A DNA stretch of 64,000 bases from the NCBI RefSeq assembly GCF_003001905.1, contig NZ_PVNE01000004.1, positions 1-64,000 on the forward strand. Reading direction: 5' to 3'. How positions within the stretch are numbered: position 1 is the first letter of the stretch; each line of letters opens with the position of its first letter. Origin of the DNA: Planifilum fimeticola. GTDB lineage: Bacteria > Bacillota > Bacilli > Thermoactinomycetales > DSM-44946. This document shows, in pieces, positions 41,884 through 50,650 of the stretch. The position numbers and the translations under genes were made by a program. Under the pieces are notes generated by a model. The model made no database searches. It worked only from the letters and a program-made list of their open reading frames with translations, and was not told the DNA's origin.

Positions 41884-42846
41884 CTAATCGTAACGGATCC
41901 TCGGATCCACCACGCCGTAAAGGATATCCGCCACCAGGTTGCCGACGAGCACGCAAATGGCGATCAGCATCGTCGTCGCCATCAGGATCGGGTAATCCCG
42001 GTTGACCACCGACTCGAACAGCAACTGTCCCAAACCGGGCCAACTGAAGATTGTCTCCGTGATCACCGCGCCGGAAAAGAGCAGGCCGAGATCCAGGCCA
42101 AACAGCGTCACCAGAGGAAGCAGGGCGTTCCGGAGAACATGCCGGCGCAAAACCAGCGGCGCGGGAACCCCCTTGGCAAATGCCGTCCGCACGTAATCCT
42201 GCTGCTTGGCCTCCAGCACGCTGGCCCGGGTATAACGCATGTAAGAAGCGATGTTGATGATGGCCAGGGTAAAGGCGGGCAACACCACATGATGCAACTT
42301 GTCCATCCACAGGGCGATGCCCTCAAACCCCGCCCCCGCGGTCACCGTCCCCGAGGATGGAAACCACCGCAATTTGAAGGCGAAAAGATAGATCAGAAGA
42401 ATTCCCGCAAAAAAACTGGGCATCGACAGGCCGACAAAAGCCGTCCCCGTCAGGGTGTAATCCACCTTGCCATAAGGATGCTGCGCCGAATAGATTCCCA
42501 GGGGAATCGCCAGGGCGTAAGTGAGAATCAGCGCGCACACGGCGAGGAAAAAGGTGTTGCCGATCCGCTCGGAAATCATCTCGTTCACCGGCGTCTTGTG
42601 GCGAAAGGAAATGCCCAGCTCCCCCTTTACAAAGTTGCCGGCCCAGATCAAATACTGCTCGACGGGGCTTTTGTCCAAGCCGAACTGTTTGCGCATCTGC
42701 TCATAGTAACGGGCATCCACATTGGGATCCAGTTGTCCTGTGAAGGCGTCTCCCGGGGCGAACTGGATCATCGTGAAAAGGATCATCGAAATGATGATCA
42801 GCACCGGTATCATCACGAGCAGACGCCGGATAATGTACGTGGTCAA
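41884..42846 (-). CDS. oppB: oligopeptide ABC transporter permease OppB/DppB type
   Basis: A 320-residue permease. It starts with YIIRRLLVMIPVLIIISMILF, followed by the OppB mark APGDAF. The EAA loop ALRRHVLRNALLPL-type segment (VLRRHVLRNALLPLVTLFGL) and six helices complete it. The TTG at 42846 is chosen because GGGAGG lies about seven bases upstream, and homology starts here; the longer frame to 42906 runs into the intercistronic hairpin. Confidence 0.92.
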   Translation of the reverse strand: MTTYIIRRLLVMIPVLIIISMILFTMIQFAPGDAFTGQLDPNVDARYYEQMRKQFGLDKSPVEQYLIWAGNFVKGELGISFRHKTPVNEMISERIGNTFFLAVCALILTYALAIPLGIYSAQHPYGKVDYTLTGTAFVGLSMPSFFAGILLIYLFAFKLRWFPSSGTVTAGAGFEGIALWMDKLHHVVLPAFTLAIINIASYMRYTRASVLEAKQQDYVRTAFAKGVPAPLVLRRHVLRNALLPLVTLFGLDLGLLFSGAVITETIFSWPGLGQLLFESVVNRDYPILMATTMLIAICVLVGNLVADILYGVVDPRIRYD

Positions 42847-42876
42847 AGGCTTTCCTCCCTTCCCTTGGTTCCTTTG

Positions 42877-42918
42877 AAAAAGGGGCGTGCGGCCGGTGGG
42901 CGCCACACGCCCCTTTTT
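42877..42918 (-). terminator. intercistronic hairpin between oppA and oppB
   Basis: A perfect 13-bp stem AAAAAGGGGCGTG with CACGCCCCTTTTT lies just after the oppA stop codon. On the minus strand it ends in a T tract, so it would stop part of the transcripts and leave more oppA than permease message. Confidence 0.75.
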
Positions 42919-42924
42919 TCTGAA

Positions 42925-44610
42925 TTACTGCTGATCCTTCGGAATCCACCAGTCCATCACCTTATAGTGCTCGATGGCACCGCGCCAGTCGAAGGTGACC
43001 CCTTTCACCCGCTTGTTCCACGCCTCGATCTTGTTTTGCGAGTAGAGGAAGACGTAGGGCACCTCCTCGCTCACCAGCTCCGTCCACTTGGCGTAGATTT
43101 CCTTCCGCTTGTTCTGATCCTGGATCGCCTCGGGGCTTTCCACTGCTTCTTTGATCAACTTGTCGCTTTCCTTGTTGACCCAGTGGGGATAGTTCCAGGG
43201 ATCGGTGCTGAGCCAGATGCCGGAGGGGTCCGGATCGGGGGTGAGGCTCCAGCCCATCAGCCACATCTCCACCTTGTCCTTTTCAACGGCATCGGCGTGG
43301 GCGGCAAATTCACGCGGTTTGGCCAGCTGGACATTGAGTCCGACCTTCTTCAGATCCTCGACAATGATCGGCGCCGTCTTTTCGCGGATCGGGTTGCCCG
43401 TCGGGTAATCCAGCTTCAGGCTGAAGGGCTTGCCCTTCGGATCCTCCACAAAGCCGTCTCCGTTCTTGTCCTTGTACCCGGCTTCCTCCAGGAGCTGCTT
43501 GGCCTTATCCGGATCATAGGGATAGGCGTTTTCCAATTTCTCGTTGTAAGCCCAGCTCGCCTTCGGCATGTGCTGGTTCAGCACCGCGCCGTGCCCCTTC
43601 AACAGACCGTCCACCAGGGCCTTGCGGTTGATGCCGTAGGTAATTGCCTGACGCAACTTTTTATCCTTCAACTTGGGATTGTTCACCTTGAAGCCCAGAT
43701 ACTGATAGCTGAAATCCTGGGTCTCCTTGATCTCGATGTGCTCCATCGCCTTGATCGTTTCAAAATCGTTCGGGGAAATGTCCGACAGGAAGTCAATCTC
43801 CCCATTCTCCAGCGCCGCGATGGCCACATCCTGGGAGATCACCTTCCAGATGACCTGATCCAGATACGGCTTGCCCTTTTCATAGAAATGGGGATTCTTC
43901 TCCAGCACCACATACTCGTTGGGCTTGATCTCCTTAAATTTGAAGGGGCCGCTGCCGACCGGGTTCTTCTTGGTGGCCTCGTGGTTCGGCATATCCTTCA
44001 CCGAAACCCCTTCATAGACGTGTTTCGGAATCGGAGTACTCCACAGATTGTCCAAGGTGTTGGCACGGGCCACCGTAAACTCCACCTTCACCGTGTGGTC
44101 GTCCACCTTGGTCACTCCGGAGATGGTTTTGGCCTTCCCATCATGCTTCTCTTTGGCGCCCTTGATCATCTCCACCATATAGTAGCGGGGACCGCTGTAA
44201 TCCGGATCAGCAATCGTCTCCCAGGTGAAGATCAGATCGTCCGCCGTGATCGGTTCGCCGTCGTGCCACTTGGCGTCCTTCCGCAGATTGATCGTCAGCT
44301 CCTTGCCATCCTCGGAAAGCTCCCATTTTTCCGCCAAAAGCGGCACGTTGAGCTGCAGCTTGTCGTCGTAAGCCCACAAACTATCGAAAGTGTATTGGAG
44401 GACATAAGCATCATACTGATCCTCGTAGAAAGCCGGGTTGAATACCCCCTTCGGCGCGCTGAACATCGACAGAGTCACCGTGCCTCCGGGAACCGGCTGG
44501 CCTCCCGCCTCCCCGCTCTTGCTGTCGTCCGCCTGCTGAGAGCAAGCTGCCAGGAAGACGGACAGGGAAAGGACGAAAATCATACTGATGAGAAAGGATT
44601 TCCGTTTCAT
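42925..44610 (-). CDS. oppA: oligopeptide ABC transporter substrate-binding lipoprotein
   Basis: A 561-residue extracytoplasmic binding protein (SBP family 5). Residues 1-22 are a lipoprotein signal with lipobox LAAC, C23 being lipidated. The family marks are WELSEDGKELTINLRKDAKWHDGEPITADDLIFTWE-like text at about 100-135, GSGPFKFKEIKPNEYVVLEKNP and RQAITYGINRKALVDGLLKG. It captures peptides for the OppBC channel. The ATG at 44610 follows GGGGGTCAGTGAG; the frame is open upstream to 44667 without need. It lies third in the operon, after oppD and oppF. Confidence 0.93.
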   Translation of the reverse strand: MKRKSFLISMIFVLSLSVFLAACSQQADDSKSGEAGGQPVPGGTVTLSMFSAPKGVFNPAFYEDQYDAYVLQYTFDSLWAYDDKLQLNVPLLAEKWELSEDGKELTINLRKDAKWHDGEPITADDLIFTWETIADPDYSGPRYYMVEMIKGAKEKHDGKAKTISGVTKVDDHTVKVEFTVARANTLDNLWSTPIPKHVYEGVSVKDMPNHEATKKNPVGSGPFKFKEIKPNEYVVLEKNPHFYEKGKPYLDQVIWKVISQDVAIAALENGEIDFLSDISPNDFETIKAMEHIEIKETQDFSYQYLGFKVNNPKLKDKKLRQAITYGINRKALVDGLLKGHGAVLNQHMPKASWAYNEKLENAYPYDPDKAKQLLEEAGYKDKNGDGFVEDPKGKPFSLKLDYPTGNPIREKTAPIIVEDLKKVGLNVQLAKPREFAAHADAVEKDKVEMWLMGWSLTPDPDPSGIWLSTDPWNYPHWVNKESDKLIKEAVESPEAIQDQNKRKEIYAKWTELVSEEVPYVFLYSQNKIEAWNKRVKGVTFDWRGAIEHYKVMDWWIPKDQQ

Positions 44611-44706
44611 CTCACTGACCCCCTTGATCAGTCTTTCCGCATTCTTCGACCACCGACCTGCATCCATTCACCCTTTTCCTCCCGGGCATCCCCCCTTTAC
44701 AAGATG

Positions 44707-45693
44707 TCACCCCGTTTGGGCTCTCTCTTCAAACAAGTGACAGGCCACGTAATGCTCCCCGCCGAGATGGATCATCTCGGGGCGCTCCGCTTCGCACCGG
44801 TCGAAGGCCTTGGGACAGCGCGGGTGGAAAGCGCACCCCGAGGGAGGATTTGCCGGGCTGGGGACGTTCCCGCTCAGCACGATCCGCTCCCGCTTATGCC
44901 GGGGATTGGGCACCGGCACGGCGGACAGCAGCGCCTGGGTGTAGGGATGCGCCGGATGGCCGTAGAGTTCCCGCTTGGGAGCGACCTCCACCATCCGTCC
45001 CAGGTACATCACCCCCACCCGGTCGGAAATGTGCTTGACGACACTCAAATCGTGGGCGATGAAGATGTATGTCAGTCCGAACTGATCCTGCAGATCCTCC
45101 ATCAAATTCAGAATTTGCGACTGGATCGACACGTCCAGCGCCGAAACCGGCTCGTCGGCGATGATCAGCTTCGGCCGCAGGGAGAGGGCCCGGGCGATCC
45201 CGATCCGCTGGCGCTGTCCCCCGGAAAACTCGTGGGGATAGCGTTGAATGTAAGCGGGATCGAGCCCCACCGTCTCCATCATCTCCCGCACCTTTTCCTT
45301 TCGCTCCCTTTTCGAATACAAGCCGTGAACCTTCATCGGCTCTTCAATCAGCTCCCCGACGGTCATCGTCGGGGTGAGGGATGCGAAGGGATCCTGGAAC
45401 ACCATCTGCAGATCCCGCCTCACCCGGCGCATGGACTGACGCGAAAGATGGGCGATGTCCTGCCCTTCGAACAGGACCTGGCCTGAGGTCGGTTCCAACA
45501 GCCGCAGAATCGTGCGGCCGGTGGTGGATTTTCCGCAGCCCGACTCCCCGACGAGGCCGAAGGTTTCCCCCTTCTTCACCGAAAAGCTCACCTGGTCGAC
45601 GGCCTTGACATGGCCGACCACCCTGCGCAGCACCCCGCCCCGGATGGGAAAATACTTGGAGAGATTTTTCACTTCCAAAACGGTTTCGCTCAT
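44707..45693 (-). CDS. oppF: oligopeptide ABC transporter ATPase OppF/DppF type
   Basis: A 328-residue ABC ATPase. Walker A is [13 protein letters not shown], signature [15 protein letters not shown], Walker [13 protein letters not shown]; the C-terminal oligopeptide domain [16 protein letters not shown] with [14 protein letters not shown] supplies four cysteines typical of an iron-sulfur or zinc motif in this group. Its start overlaps the oppD stop by four bases (ATGA). It energises the OppBC permease together with OppD. Confidence 0.94.
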   Translation of the reverse strand: MSETVLEVKNLSKYFPIRGGVLRRVVGHVKAVDQVSFSVKKGETFGLVGESGCGKSTTGRTILRLLEPTSGQVLFEGQDIAHLSRQSMRRVRRDLQMVFQDPFASLTPTMTVGELIEEPMKVHGLYSKRERKEKVREMMETVGLDPAYIQRYPHEFSGGQRQRIGIARALSLRPKLIIADEPVSALDVSIQSQILNLMEDLQDQFGLTYIFIAHDLSVVKHISDRVGVMYLGRMVEVAPKRELYGHPAHPYTQALLSAVPVPNPRHKRERIVLSGNVPSPANPPSGCAFHPRCPKAFDRCEAERPEMIHLGGEHYVACHLFEERAQTG

Positions 45694-46676
45694 CCCTTGT
45701 CCTCCTCTCCGGACTCGTGCAGGAAACAGCGGACGCGGTGACCCGGGGCGATCTCCAGCAGTTCCGGCTCAGCCAAGCGGCATTTTTCCCAGGCCTTTTC
45801 GCAGCGGGGAGCAAATTTGCATCCCTTGGGCCATTCATCGGGCGACGGCACGTTTCCGCGAATCGAATACAAGCGCTTCTGTTCCTCCTCCAGGCTGGGA
45901 ACCGATTTCAGAAGCCCCTCCGTATACGGATGCGCGGGTTGTTCAAACAGGCGGATCACATCCGCCTCCTCCACCACCCTTCCCGCGTACATCACCACGA
46001 CCCGGTCGGCCATTTCGGCCACGACTCCCAAATCGTGGGTGATCAGCAGGATCGAGGTGTCGAATTTCTCCTTCACCTCGCGCATCAGCTCCAGAATTTG
46101 CGCCTGGATGGTCACGTCCAAGGCCGTCGTCGGTTCATCGGCGATCAACAACTTGGGATTGCACGCCACAGCCATGGCGATCATCGCCCGCTGGCGCATG
46201 CCGCCGGACAATTGGTGCGGATACTCGTCGACGATCTCCTCGGCCCGCGGAAAACCGACCAGCTTCAGAAGCTCCACCGTCCGAAGGCGGGCCGCCTTCT
46301 TGTCCAACCTCTGATGGAGGATCAGGCTTTCGGCGATCTGATCCCCGATCGTCATCACGGGGTTGAGAGAGGTCATCGGCTCCTGAAAGATCATCGATAT
46401 CTCGTTCCCGCGGATGCGGACCATCTCCTCCTCCGGCAGGATCCGGATTTCCTTGCCGTCGAAGAGAATCTCCCCCTCGACGATCTTCCCCCGTTCGGGA
46501 AGCAGCTTCAAAATGGAGAAGGACGTGATGCTCTTCCCGCAACCGGACTCCCCCACCAAAGCCAGTGTCTCTTTTCGCTTCACCTCCAGATCGATCCCGT
46601 CCACCGCCGGGACCACGCCGTCATCTTGAAAGAAGTACGTTTTAAGATTCCGAATTTGAAGCAACGGCTCAGACAA
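45690..46676 (-). CDS. oppD: oligopeptide ABC transporter ATPase OppD/DppD type
   Basis: A 328-residue ABC ATPase. Walker A is [14 protein letters not shown], signature [15 protein letters not shown], Walker [15 protein letters not shown]; the C-terminus has [15 protein letters not shown] and the cysteine cluster [14 protein letters not shown]. It is the first gene of the operon (oppD-oppF-oppA-oppB-oppC). The start is TTG at 46676, with GGGAGGG about seven bases upstream. About 190 bases to its left belong to no gene; a promoter should be there, but I see none of good quality. Confidence 0.94.
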   Translation of the reverse strand: MSEPLLQIRNLKTYFFQDDGVVPAVDGIDLEVKRKETLALVGESGCGKSITSFSILKLLPERGKIVEGEILFDGKEIRILPEEEMVRIRGNEISMIFQEPMTSLNPVMTIGDQIAESLILHQRLDKKAARLRTVELLKLVGFPRAEEIVDEYPHQLSGGMRQRAMIAMAVACNPKLLIADEPTTALDVTIQAQILELMREVKEKFDTSILLITHDLGVVAEMADRVVVMYAGRVVEEADVIRLFEQPAHPYTEGLLKSVPSLEEEQKRLYSIRGNVPSPDEWPKGCKFAPRCEKAWEKCRLAEPELLEIAPGHRVRCFLHESGEEDKG

Positions 46677-46830
46677 GTTCTACCCTCCCACCAATTGAAT
46701 ATCAAGAAAAAAGGCCCAATAGCGAAAATCAGACAGTTCTTGCATTATTCTATTCTCCCTCCACCCTTAAAAGCCCTGCTTTTGTTCTAAACCATCTAAC
46801 GGAATGATTTTGGACATTTTTCCGAAAATA

Positions 46831-46862
46831 GCAAAGGTGTGCCGAAGTTGTCTCGGCACACC
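46831..46862 (-). terminator. terminator of ammonium transporter gene
   Basis: GGTGTGCCGA (46836-46845) pairs with TCGGCACACC (46853-46862), loop seven bases, followed on the minus strand by TTTGC and TATTTT. It lies just after the amt stop codon. Confidence 0.7.
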
Positions 46863-46869
46863 GCTTTTC

Positions 46870-48168
46870 TCATATCGCTTCTTCCGAGGACGCACTCCGG
46901 GCCATGGACGCCGCACCGCCGGGCGGCATCAGCTGTTCCGGGTACCCGTATACGCCGTGTTCGCTCAAATCAAGCCCCATCATTTCCTCTTCCTTTGAAA
47001 CGCGCAACCCGATCAACCGGTCAATCACCCACAACACGAGAAAAGTTGCGATCGCCACGTACAGAGCCGTCACCGTCACCCCCAACGCCTGAATTCCCAA
47101 CTGCCTGAATCCGCCTCCGTAGAGAAGACCCGGGCCACCCACCCCCACGATCTCGATCAGGCGCGGCGAAGCGAAAAGCCCCGTCGACAACGTTCCCCAG
47201 ATTCCGGCAACCCCGTGAACGGAAAAGGCGTAGATGGGATCATCCACTCCCCTCCGCTCCAGGTAGAAAACGGAATACACCGCCAACATCCCCGCAACCG
47301 CTCCGATGATCACCGCAGCCCAGGGCTCGACGAAGGCGCAGGATGCCGTGATGGCCACCAGTGCGGCCAACACTCCGTTCAGCATCATCGATATATCCGC
47401 CTTGCCCGTGATGATCCGGACGGTAAACAGGGCCGCGATGGCTCCGGTGGCGGCAGCCAGGTTGGTCGTCAGCGCCACGTAACCGAAGAATCCGTCCTGC
47501 ACTGACAAGGTGCTTCCCGGATTGAATCCGAACCATCCGATCCAGATGATCAACACACCCAACACCGTATACACCTGGTTATGCCCCGGCAGGTTGTTGG
47601 CTGTTCCGTCCCGATTGAATTTTCCGATCCGGGGACCGAGCATGAGCGTCGCCACCAGAGCGGCAATTCCTCCCTGCAGGTGAACTACCGTGGAACCGGC
47701 AAAATCCTGCTTGCCGAGCGTCGACAGCCAGCCCCCTCCCCAAATCCAATGGGTGGCAATCGGATAAATCACCGCGACAAACAGCGTTCCAAATAGGAAA
47801 TAGGCGCTCAGTTTTGCCCGCTCGGCAAAACCGCCCCAGGCGATCGCCAGGGAAACCGCGGCAAAGGCCAACTGGAACAAAAACAGGATTTCCGTAGGGA
47901 TCCCTCCCTCTTCGGCGGGGAAACGGAGAAACCATCCGCTGGTCCCGAACAGCGGAGTGCCCTCCCCGAAGGCGACGGCATATCCCACCGCCCAAAACGC
48001 GATGCCGGCCAGAGCAAAGCTGAATACCTGCTTGCCGGCGATGTGCCCGGCATTTTTCATGCGAGTGGACCCCGCCTCCAGCAGCGCAAATCCCGCCTGC
48101 ATGAAAATCACCAGAATCGCGCTCAAGGTGACCCAGACCATGTCGACCGACAATGCGACAGCATTCAT
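46870..48168 (-). CDS. amt: ammonium transporter
   Basis: A 432-residue channel protein with eleven predicted helices. Family marks are FALLEAGSTRMKNAGH near the N-terminus, STVVHLQGGIAALVATLMLGPRIG in the middle and YAFSVHGVAGIWGTLSTGLF near the end, with the twin histidines of the pore (VHLQGG and VHGVAG). It imports ammonium as NH3/NH4+ when nitrogen is scarce. GGAGGTGTCGGAG precedes the ATG at 48168; a longer frame upstream runs through the promoter. Two GlnR/TnrA boxes flank its promoter. No PII (glnK) gene follows, unlike in many bacteria. Confidence 0.95.
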   Translation of the reverse strand: MNAVALSVDMVWVTLSAILVIFMQAGFALLEAGSTRMKNAGHIAGKQVFSFALAGIAFWAVGYAVAFGEGTPLFGTSGWFLRFPAEEGGIPTEILFLFQLAFAAVSLAIAWGGFAERAKLSAYFLFGTLFVAVIYPIATHWIWGGGWLSTLGKQDFAGSTVVHLQGGIAALVATLMLGPRIGKFNRDGTANNLPGHNQVYTVLGVLIIWIGWFGFNPGSTLSVQDGFFGYVALTTNLAAATGAIAALFTVRIITGKADISMMLNGVLAALVAITASCAFVEPWAAVIIGAVAGMLAVYSVFYLERRGVDDPIYAFSVHGVAGIWGTLSTGLFASPRLIEIVGVGGPGLLYGGGFRQLGIQALGVTVTALYVAIATFLVLWVIDRLIGLRVSKEEEMMGLDLSEHGVYGYPEQLMPPGGAASMARSASSEEAI

Positions 48169-48182
48169 CTCCGACACCTCCA

Positions 48183-48199
48183 TGTTAGCTAATATTACA
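48183..48199. promoter_or_regulatory. GlnR/TnrA box downstream of amt promoter
   Basis: TGTTA-N7-TTACA matches the consensus TGTNA-N7-TNACA exactly. It lies about 12 to 28 bases after the predicted transcription start, a position suited to repression by GlnR. Confidence 0.75.
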
Positions 48200-48217
48200 T
48201 ATCTTCTGATGTACTGT

Positions 48218-48246
48218 ATATTATCACACCTCCCCGCCACAGGCAA
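48218..48246 (-). promoter_or_regulatory. amt promoter
   Basis: On the minus strand TTGCCT (48241-48246) and TAATAT (48218-48223) are 17 bases apart. Transcription should begin near 48211. GlnR/TnrA boxes lie on both sides. Confidence 0.65.
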
Positions 48247-48254
48247 GGGGTTTA

Positions 48255-48271
48255 TGTTAATTTTTATAACA
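48255..48271. promoter_or_regulatory. GlnR/TnrA box upstream of amt promoter
   Basis: TGTTA-N7-TAACA fits the consensus with an AT-rich centre. Its centre is about 52 bases before the predicted transcription start, the usual distance for TnrA activation in Bacillus. Confidence 0.75.
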
Positions 48272-48305
48272 TGTAAAGTTTTGTTTTCTGACACAACCGC
48301 GCAAT

Positions 48306-48333
48306 AAAAAAGACGGGGCTTTCAGCCGCCGTC
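48306..48333 (-). terminator. terminator of DnaD-like gene
   Basis: GACGGGGC (48312-48319) pairs with GCCGCCGTC (48325-48333) with one unpaired base, followed on the minus strand by six T residues. Confidence 0.7.
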
Positions 48334-48348
48334 CGGAGAAGAGCCGAA

Positions 48349-49074
48349 CTACTCTTGATTCACCCAATTGTAAAAGGTAAAGGAGGAAGAACCGGACTTC
48401 CGCTCCTCCCCTTGATAAAGCATCCCCCTCTGCCGGAACCTCCGGGAATACTCCGCCGCTTCCTCGGCGTTCGTAACGCGATTCCGGTGCCATTCCAACA
48501 GGATCCGATCAATGTATCGAAAACTGGCTTTCCCCGAGAAAACCGCCTCCCTCAGGGCGGCCAGAATCAGTTCCTCGGAGTAGCCGTCCTGATCCACCCA
48601 TTGGGTCAGCATCTCACACTCCATCGGCGACAGCGGGCGCCCGAACTCCTCTTCAAAGCGGCGAAACAGCTGTTGGTACACTTCCTCCTTCTCGTCCTCC
48701 GAAGAGGAGGCCACCCGGCGGTCCAGAAAGGAAGCGGCCAACTGCTGCAAAAGCGGAGAGAGATTGTACCGTTCGGAGCGAAGTCCCGCCCAGTCGGTTT
48801 CCTCCTCGATTTTGAGAAAGCCGCCGCGCACGAGGGATTGCAGCCAGGAAACAATCTGGTCCGCAGGAACGCTCATCCGCTCCTCCAGTTCGCTCACCGT
48901 CGGAAAAGACTTCCCTTCCTTTTCCTGAAACACCATGAGGTGCAGAAGAAGCATCACTTGTCCCTCGTTGAGACCCAATCGCTTATATTCGGAGAACAAA
49001 ACCGCGGGCAGTGCGATGGATCCCTCCTGCAACAGGTGCACCAATGCAGCGTGTGGAGACCCTTTTCGTTCCAT
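48349..49074 (-). CDS. DnaD-domain protein
   Basis: A 241-residue protein with a DnaD-like design. The N-terminal winged helix (about 1-110) has LGLNEGQVMLLLHLMVFQEKEG and FPTVSELEERMSVPADQIVSWLQSLVRGGFL. The C-terminal DnaD domain (about 140-215) has FEEEFGRPLSPMECEMLTQWVDQDGYSEELILAALREAV and ASFRYIDRILLEW. Replication-restart DnaD proteins act in primosome assembly and have a YxxxIxxxW motif, here YIDRILLEW. It is probably DnaD itself, since asnS-dnaD is a conserved order in Bacillus. GAGGTGG six bases before the ATG at 49074 fixes the start; longer frames run into the terminator of asnS. Confidence 0.85.
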   Translation of the reverse strand: MERKGSPHAALVHLLQEGSIALPAVLFSEYKRLGLNEGQVMLLLHLMVFQEKEGKSFPTVSELEERMSVPADQIVSWLQSLVRGGFLKIEEETDWAGLRSERYNLSPLLQQLAASFLDRRVASSSEDEKEEVYQQLFRRFEEEFGRPLSPMECEMLTQWVDQDGYSEELILAALREAVFSGKASFRYIDRILLEWHRNRVTNAEEAAEYSRRFRQRGMLYQGEERKSGSSSFTFYNWVNQE

Positions 49075-49133
49075 GTCCATCCACCTCATCCCTACTATAC
49101 CAGTGGGAAGAACGAAAGAACAGTCTTGAAAAA

Positions 49134-49171
49134 ACAAAAAGCATCGGTCCCATCTCCGATGCTTTTTGTTT
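49134..49171 (-). terminator. terminator of asnS
   Basis: A 15-bp perfect stem (49134-49148 with 49157-49171) includes GCATCGG/CCGATGC and has T-rich ends on both strands. It separates asnS from the DnaD-like gene. Confidence 0.85.
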
Positions 49172-49175
49172 TTTC

Positions 49176-50465
49176 TCACGGATAGAGACGGTTCAGCATG
49201 CGCGGGAAGGGAATCGTCTCCCGGACATGATCCAGCCCGCAAATCCAGGCAACCGTCCGCTCCAGTCCCAACCCGAAACCGGAATGGGGCACCGTTCCGT
49301 ATCTGCGGAGATCCAGATACCACTCATACGCGTCCCGGGGAAGCCGGTGCTCGACGAACCTCTGCCGGAGTAGCTCGGGATCATCGATCCGCTGGCTTCC
49401 TCCGATGATCTCGCCGTACCCCTCCGGCGCAATCAGGTCCGCACACAACACTACCTCCGGCCGATCCGGATCCGGCTTCATGTAGAAAGCCTTCACCTTC
49501 GCCGGATAATGGGTGATGAACACCGGCTTGTCGAAGCTTTCGGCGATCTTCGTCTCATGGGGAGCCCCGAAATCCTCCCCCCATTCAAAGGACATGCCTT
49601 CCCGGTTCAACAGCTCCACCGCCTCATCGTAGGTAATCCGGGGGAACGGCGGCTTCACCCTTTCCAGGGGAGCTGTGTCCCGGTCGATGGCTTGGAGCTC
49701 GCTTTGACACGCCTTGAGCACGTGCTGCACCACATGACTGACCAGTTCCTCCTGGATGCGCAGACTTTCCTCGTGCTCGGTGAAGGCCATCTCTGGCTCG
49801 ATCATCCAAAACTCGATCAGATGGCGGCGCGTCTTGGATTTTTCCGCCCGGAAAGTGGGCCCGAAGGAATAAACACGCCCCAGCGCCATCGCCGCCGCTT
49901 CCATGTACAATTGCCCGCTTTGGGTCAGATAGGCGTCCTCATCAAAATACTTGGTGGAAAACAACGTGGTCGTCCCCTCGCAGGCGGAAGGGGTCAATAT
50001 CGGCGGGTCGACAAGGGTGAATCCCTGCCCGTCCAGCCAATCCTGAACGGCCCGGATGATTTCGGCGCGAATCTTCAGGATGGCTCGCTGACGGGGCGAG
50101 CGGATCCACAAATGGCGATGATCCATCAGAAAATCCACACCGTGCTTCTTCAGAGCGATGGGGTACTCGTCGGCGATCTGGATGATTTCAATATCCTCGA
50201 CATCCAGTTCGTACCCGCTGGGAGCGCGTTCATCCCGGCGGACCGTCCCCTGGACATAGAGGGAACTTTCTTGGGTCAACTGGTTGGCGTGTTCCCACAC
50301 CTCCGGAGCCACTTGGCTCTTCACCAGAACTCCCTGTATGAAACCGGTTCCGTCGCGGAGCTGCAGAAACTGGATCTTCCCGCTGGAACGTTTGTTGTAC
50401 AACCATACTCCCAATTTCACCGATTCTCCGACATGTTCAGCGATATTGCCAATACGGATCAACAC
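49176..50465 (-). CDS. asnS: asparaginyl-tRNA synthetase
   Basis: A 429-residue class IIb aminoacyl-tRNA synthetase. The N-terminal OB-fold anticodon-binding domain (1-115) begins with [22 protein letters not shown]. Class II motifs are motif 2 [28 protein letters not shown] and motif 3 [38 protein letters not shown] supports AsnRS over AspRS. The start is GTG with GGGGGAA upstream. A sigma-A promoter lies at 50498-50527. No T-box leader is visible. Confidence 0.95.
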   Translation of the reverse strand: MLIRIGNIAEHVGESVKLGVWLYNKRSSGKIQFLQLRDGTGFIQGVLVKSQVAPEVWEHANQLTQESSLYVQGTVRRDERAPSGYELDVEDIEIIQIADEYPIALKKHGVDFLMDHRHLWIRSPRQRAILKIRAEIIRAVQDWLDGQGFTLVDPPILTPSACEGTTTLFSTKYFDEDAYLTQSGQLYMEAAAMALGRVYSFGPTFRAEKSKTRRHLIEFWMIEPEMAFTEHEESLRIQEELVSHVVQHVLKACQSELQAIDRDTAPLERVKPPFPRITYDEAVELLNREGMSFEWGEDFGAPHETKIAESFDKPVFITHYPAKVKAFYMKPDPDRPEVVLCADLIAPEGYGEIIGGSQRIDDPELLRQRFVEHRLPRDAYEWYLDLRRYGTVPHSGFGLGLERTVAWICGLDHVRETIPFPRMLNRLYP

Positions 50466-50497
50466 TTTGATTCCCCCATCCAGTTACTGACTCGTTC

Positions 50498-50527
50498 ATT
50501 ATAAACCCACCGGAAAAGGAGAGTCAA
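50498..50527 (-). promoter_or_regulatory. asnS promoter
   Basis: On the minus strand TTGACT (50522-50527) and TATAAT (50498-50503) are 18 bases apart, and the start codon follows about 30 bases later. Confidence 0.75.
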
Positions 50528-50553
50528 TGCGCGCCGGATCCTCGATCGCAGAC

Positions 50554-50580
50554 AAAAAAAGGCCGGTGAAAACACCGGCC
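50554..50580 (-). terminator. terminator of glnRA operon
   Basis: GGCCGGTG (50561-50568) and CACCGGCC (50573-50580) form a perfect stem with a 4-base loop, followed on the minus strand by seven T residues (complement of 50554-50560). Confidence 0.88.
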
Positions 50581-50650
50581 GCCAAGCTGTCGACAAAGCA
50601 AAAGTATTGGGAGGGCGCGATTTTCCGCCTCGACTCCATCAAGCGGCACA

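Noticed and set aside
41488-45486. A 1332-codon open frame on the plus strand
   Set aside because: It runs antisense across oppC, oppB, oppA and oppF, which have clear homology; its translation is histidine/arginine-rich noise caused by high GC.
50466-50650. T-box riboswitch before asnS
   Set aside because: The leader from the mapped promoter to the start codon is only about 30 bases, and no T-box core sequence is present.
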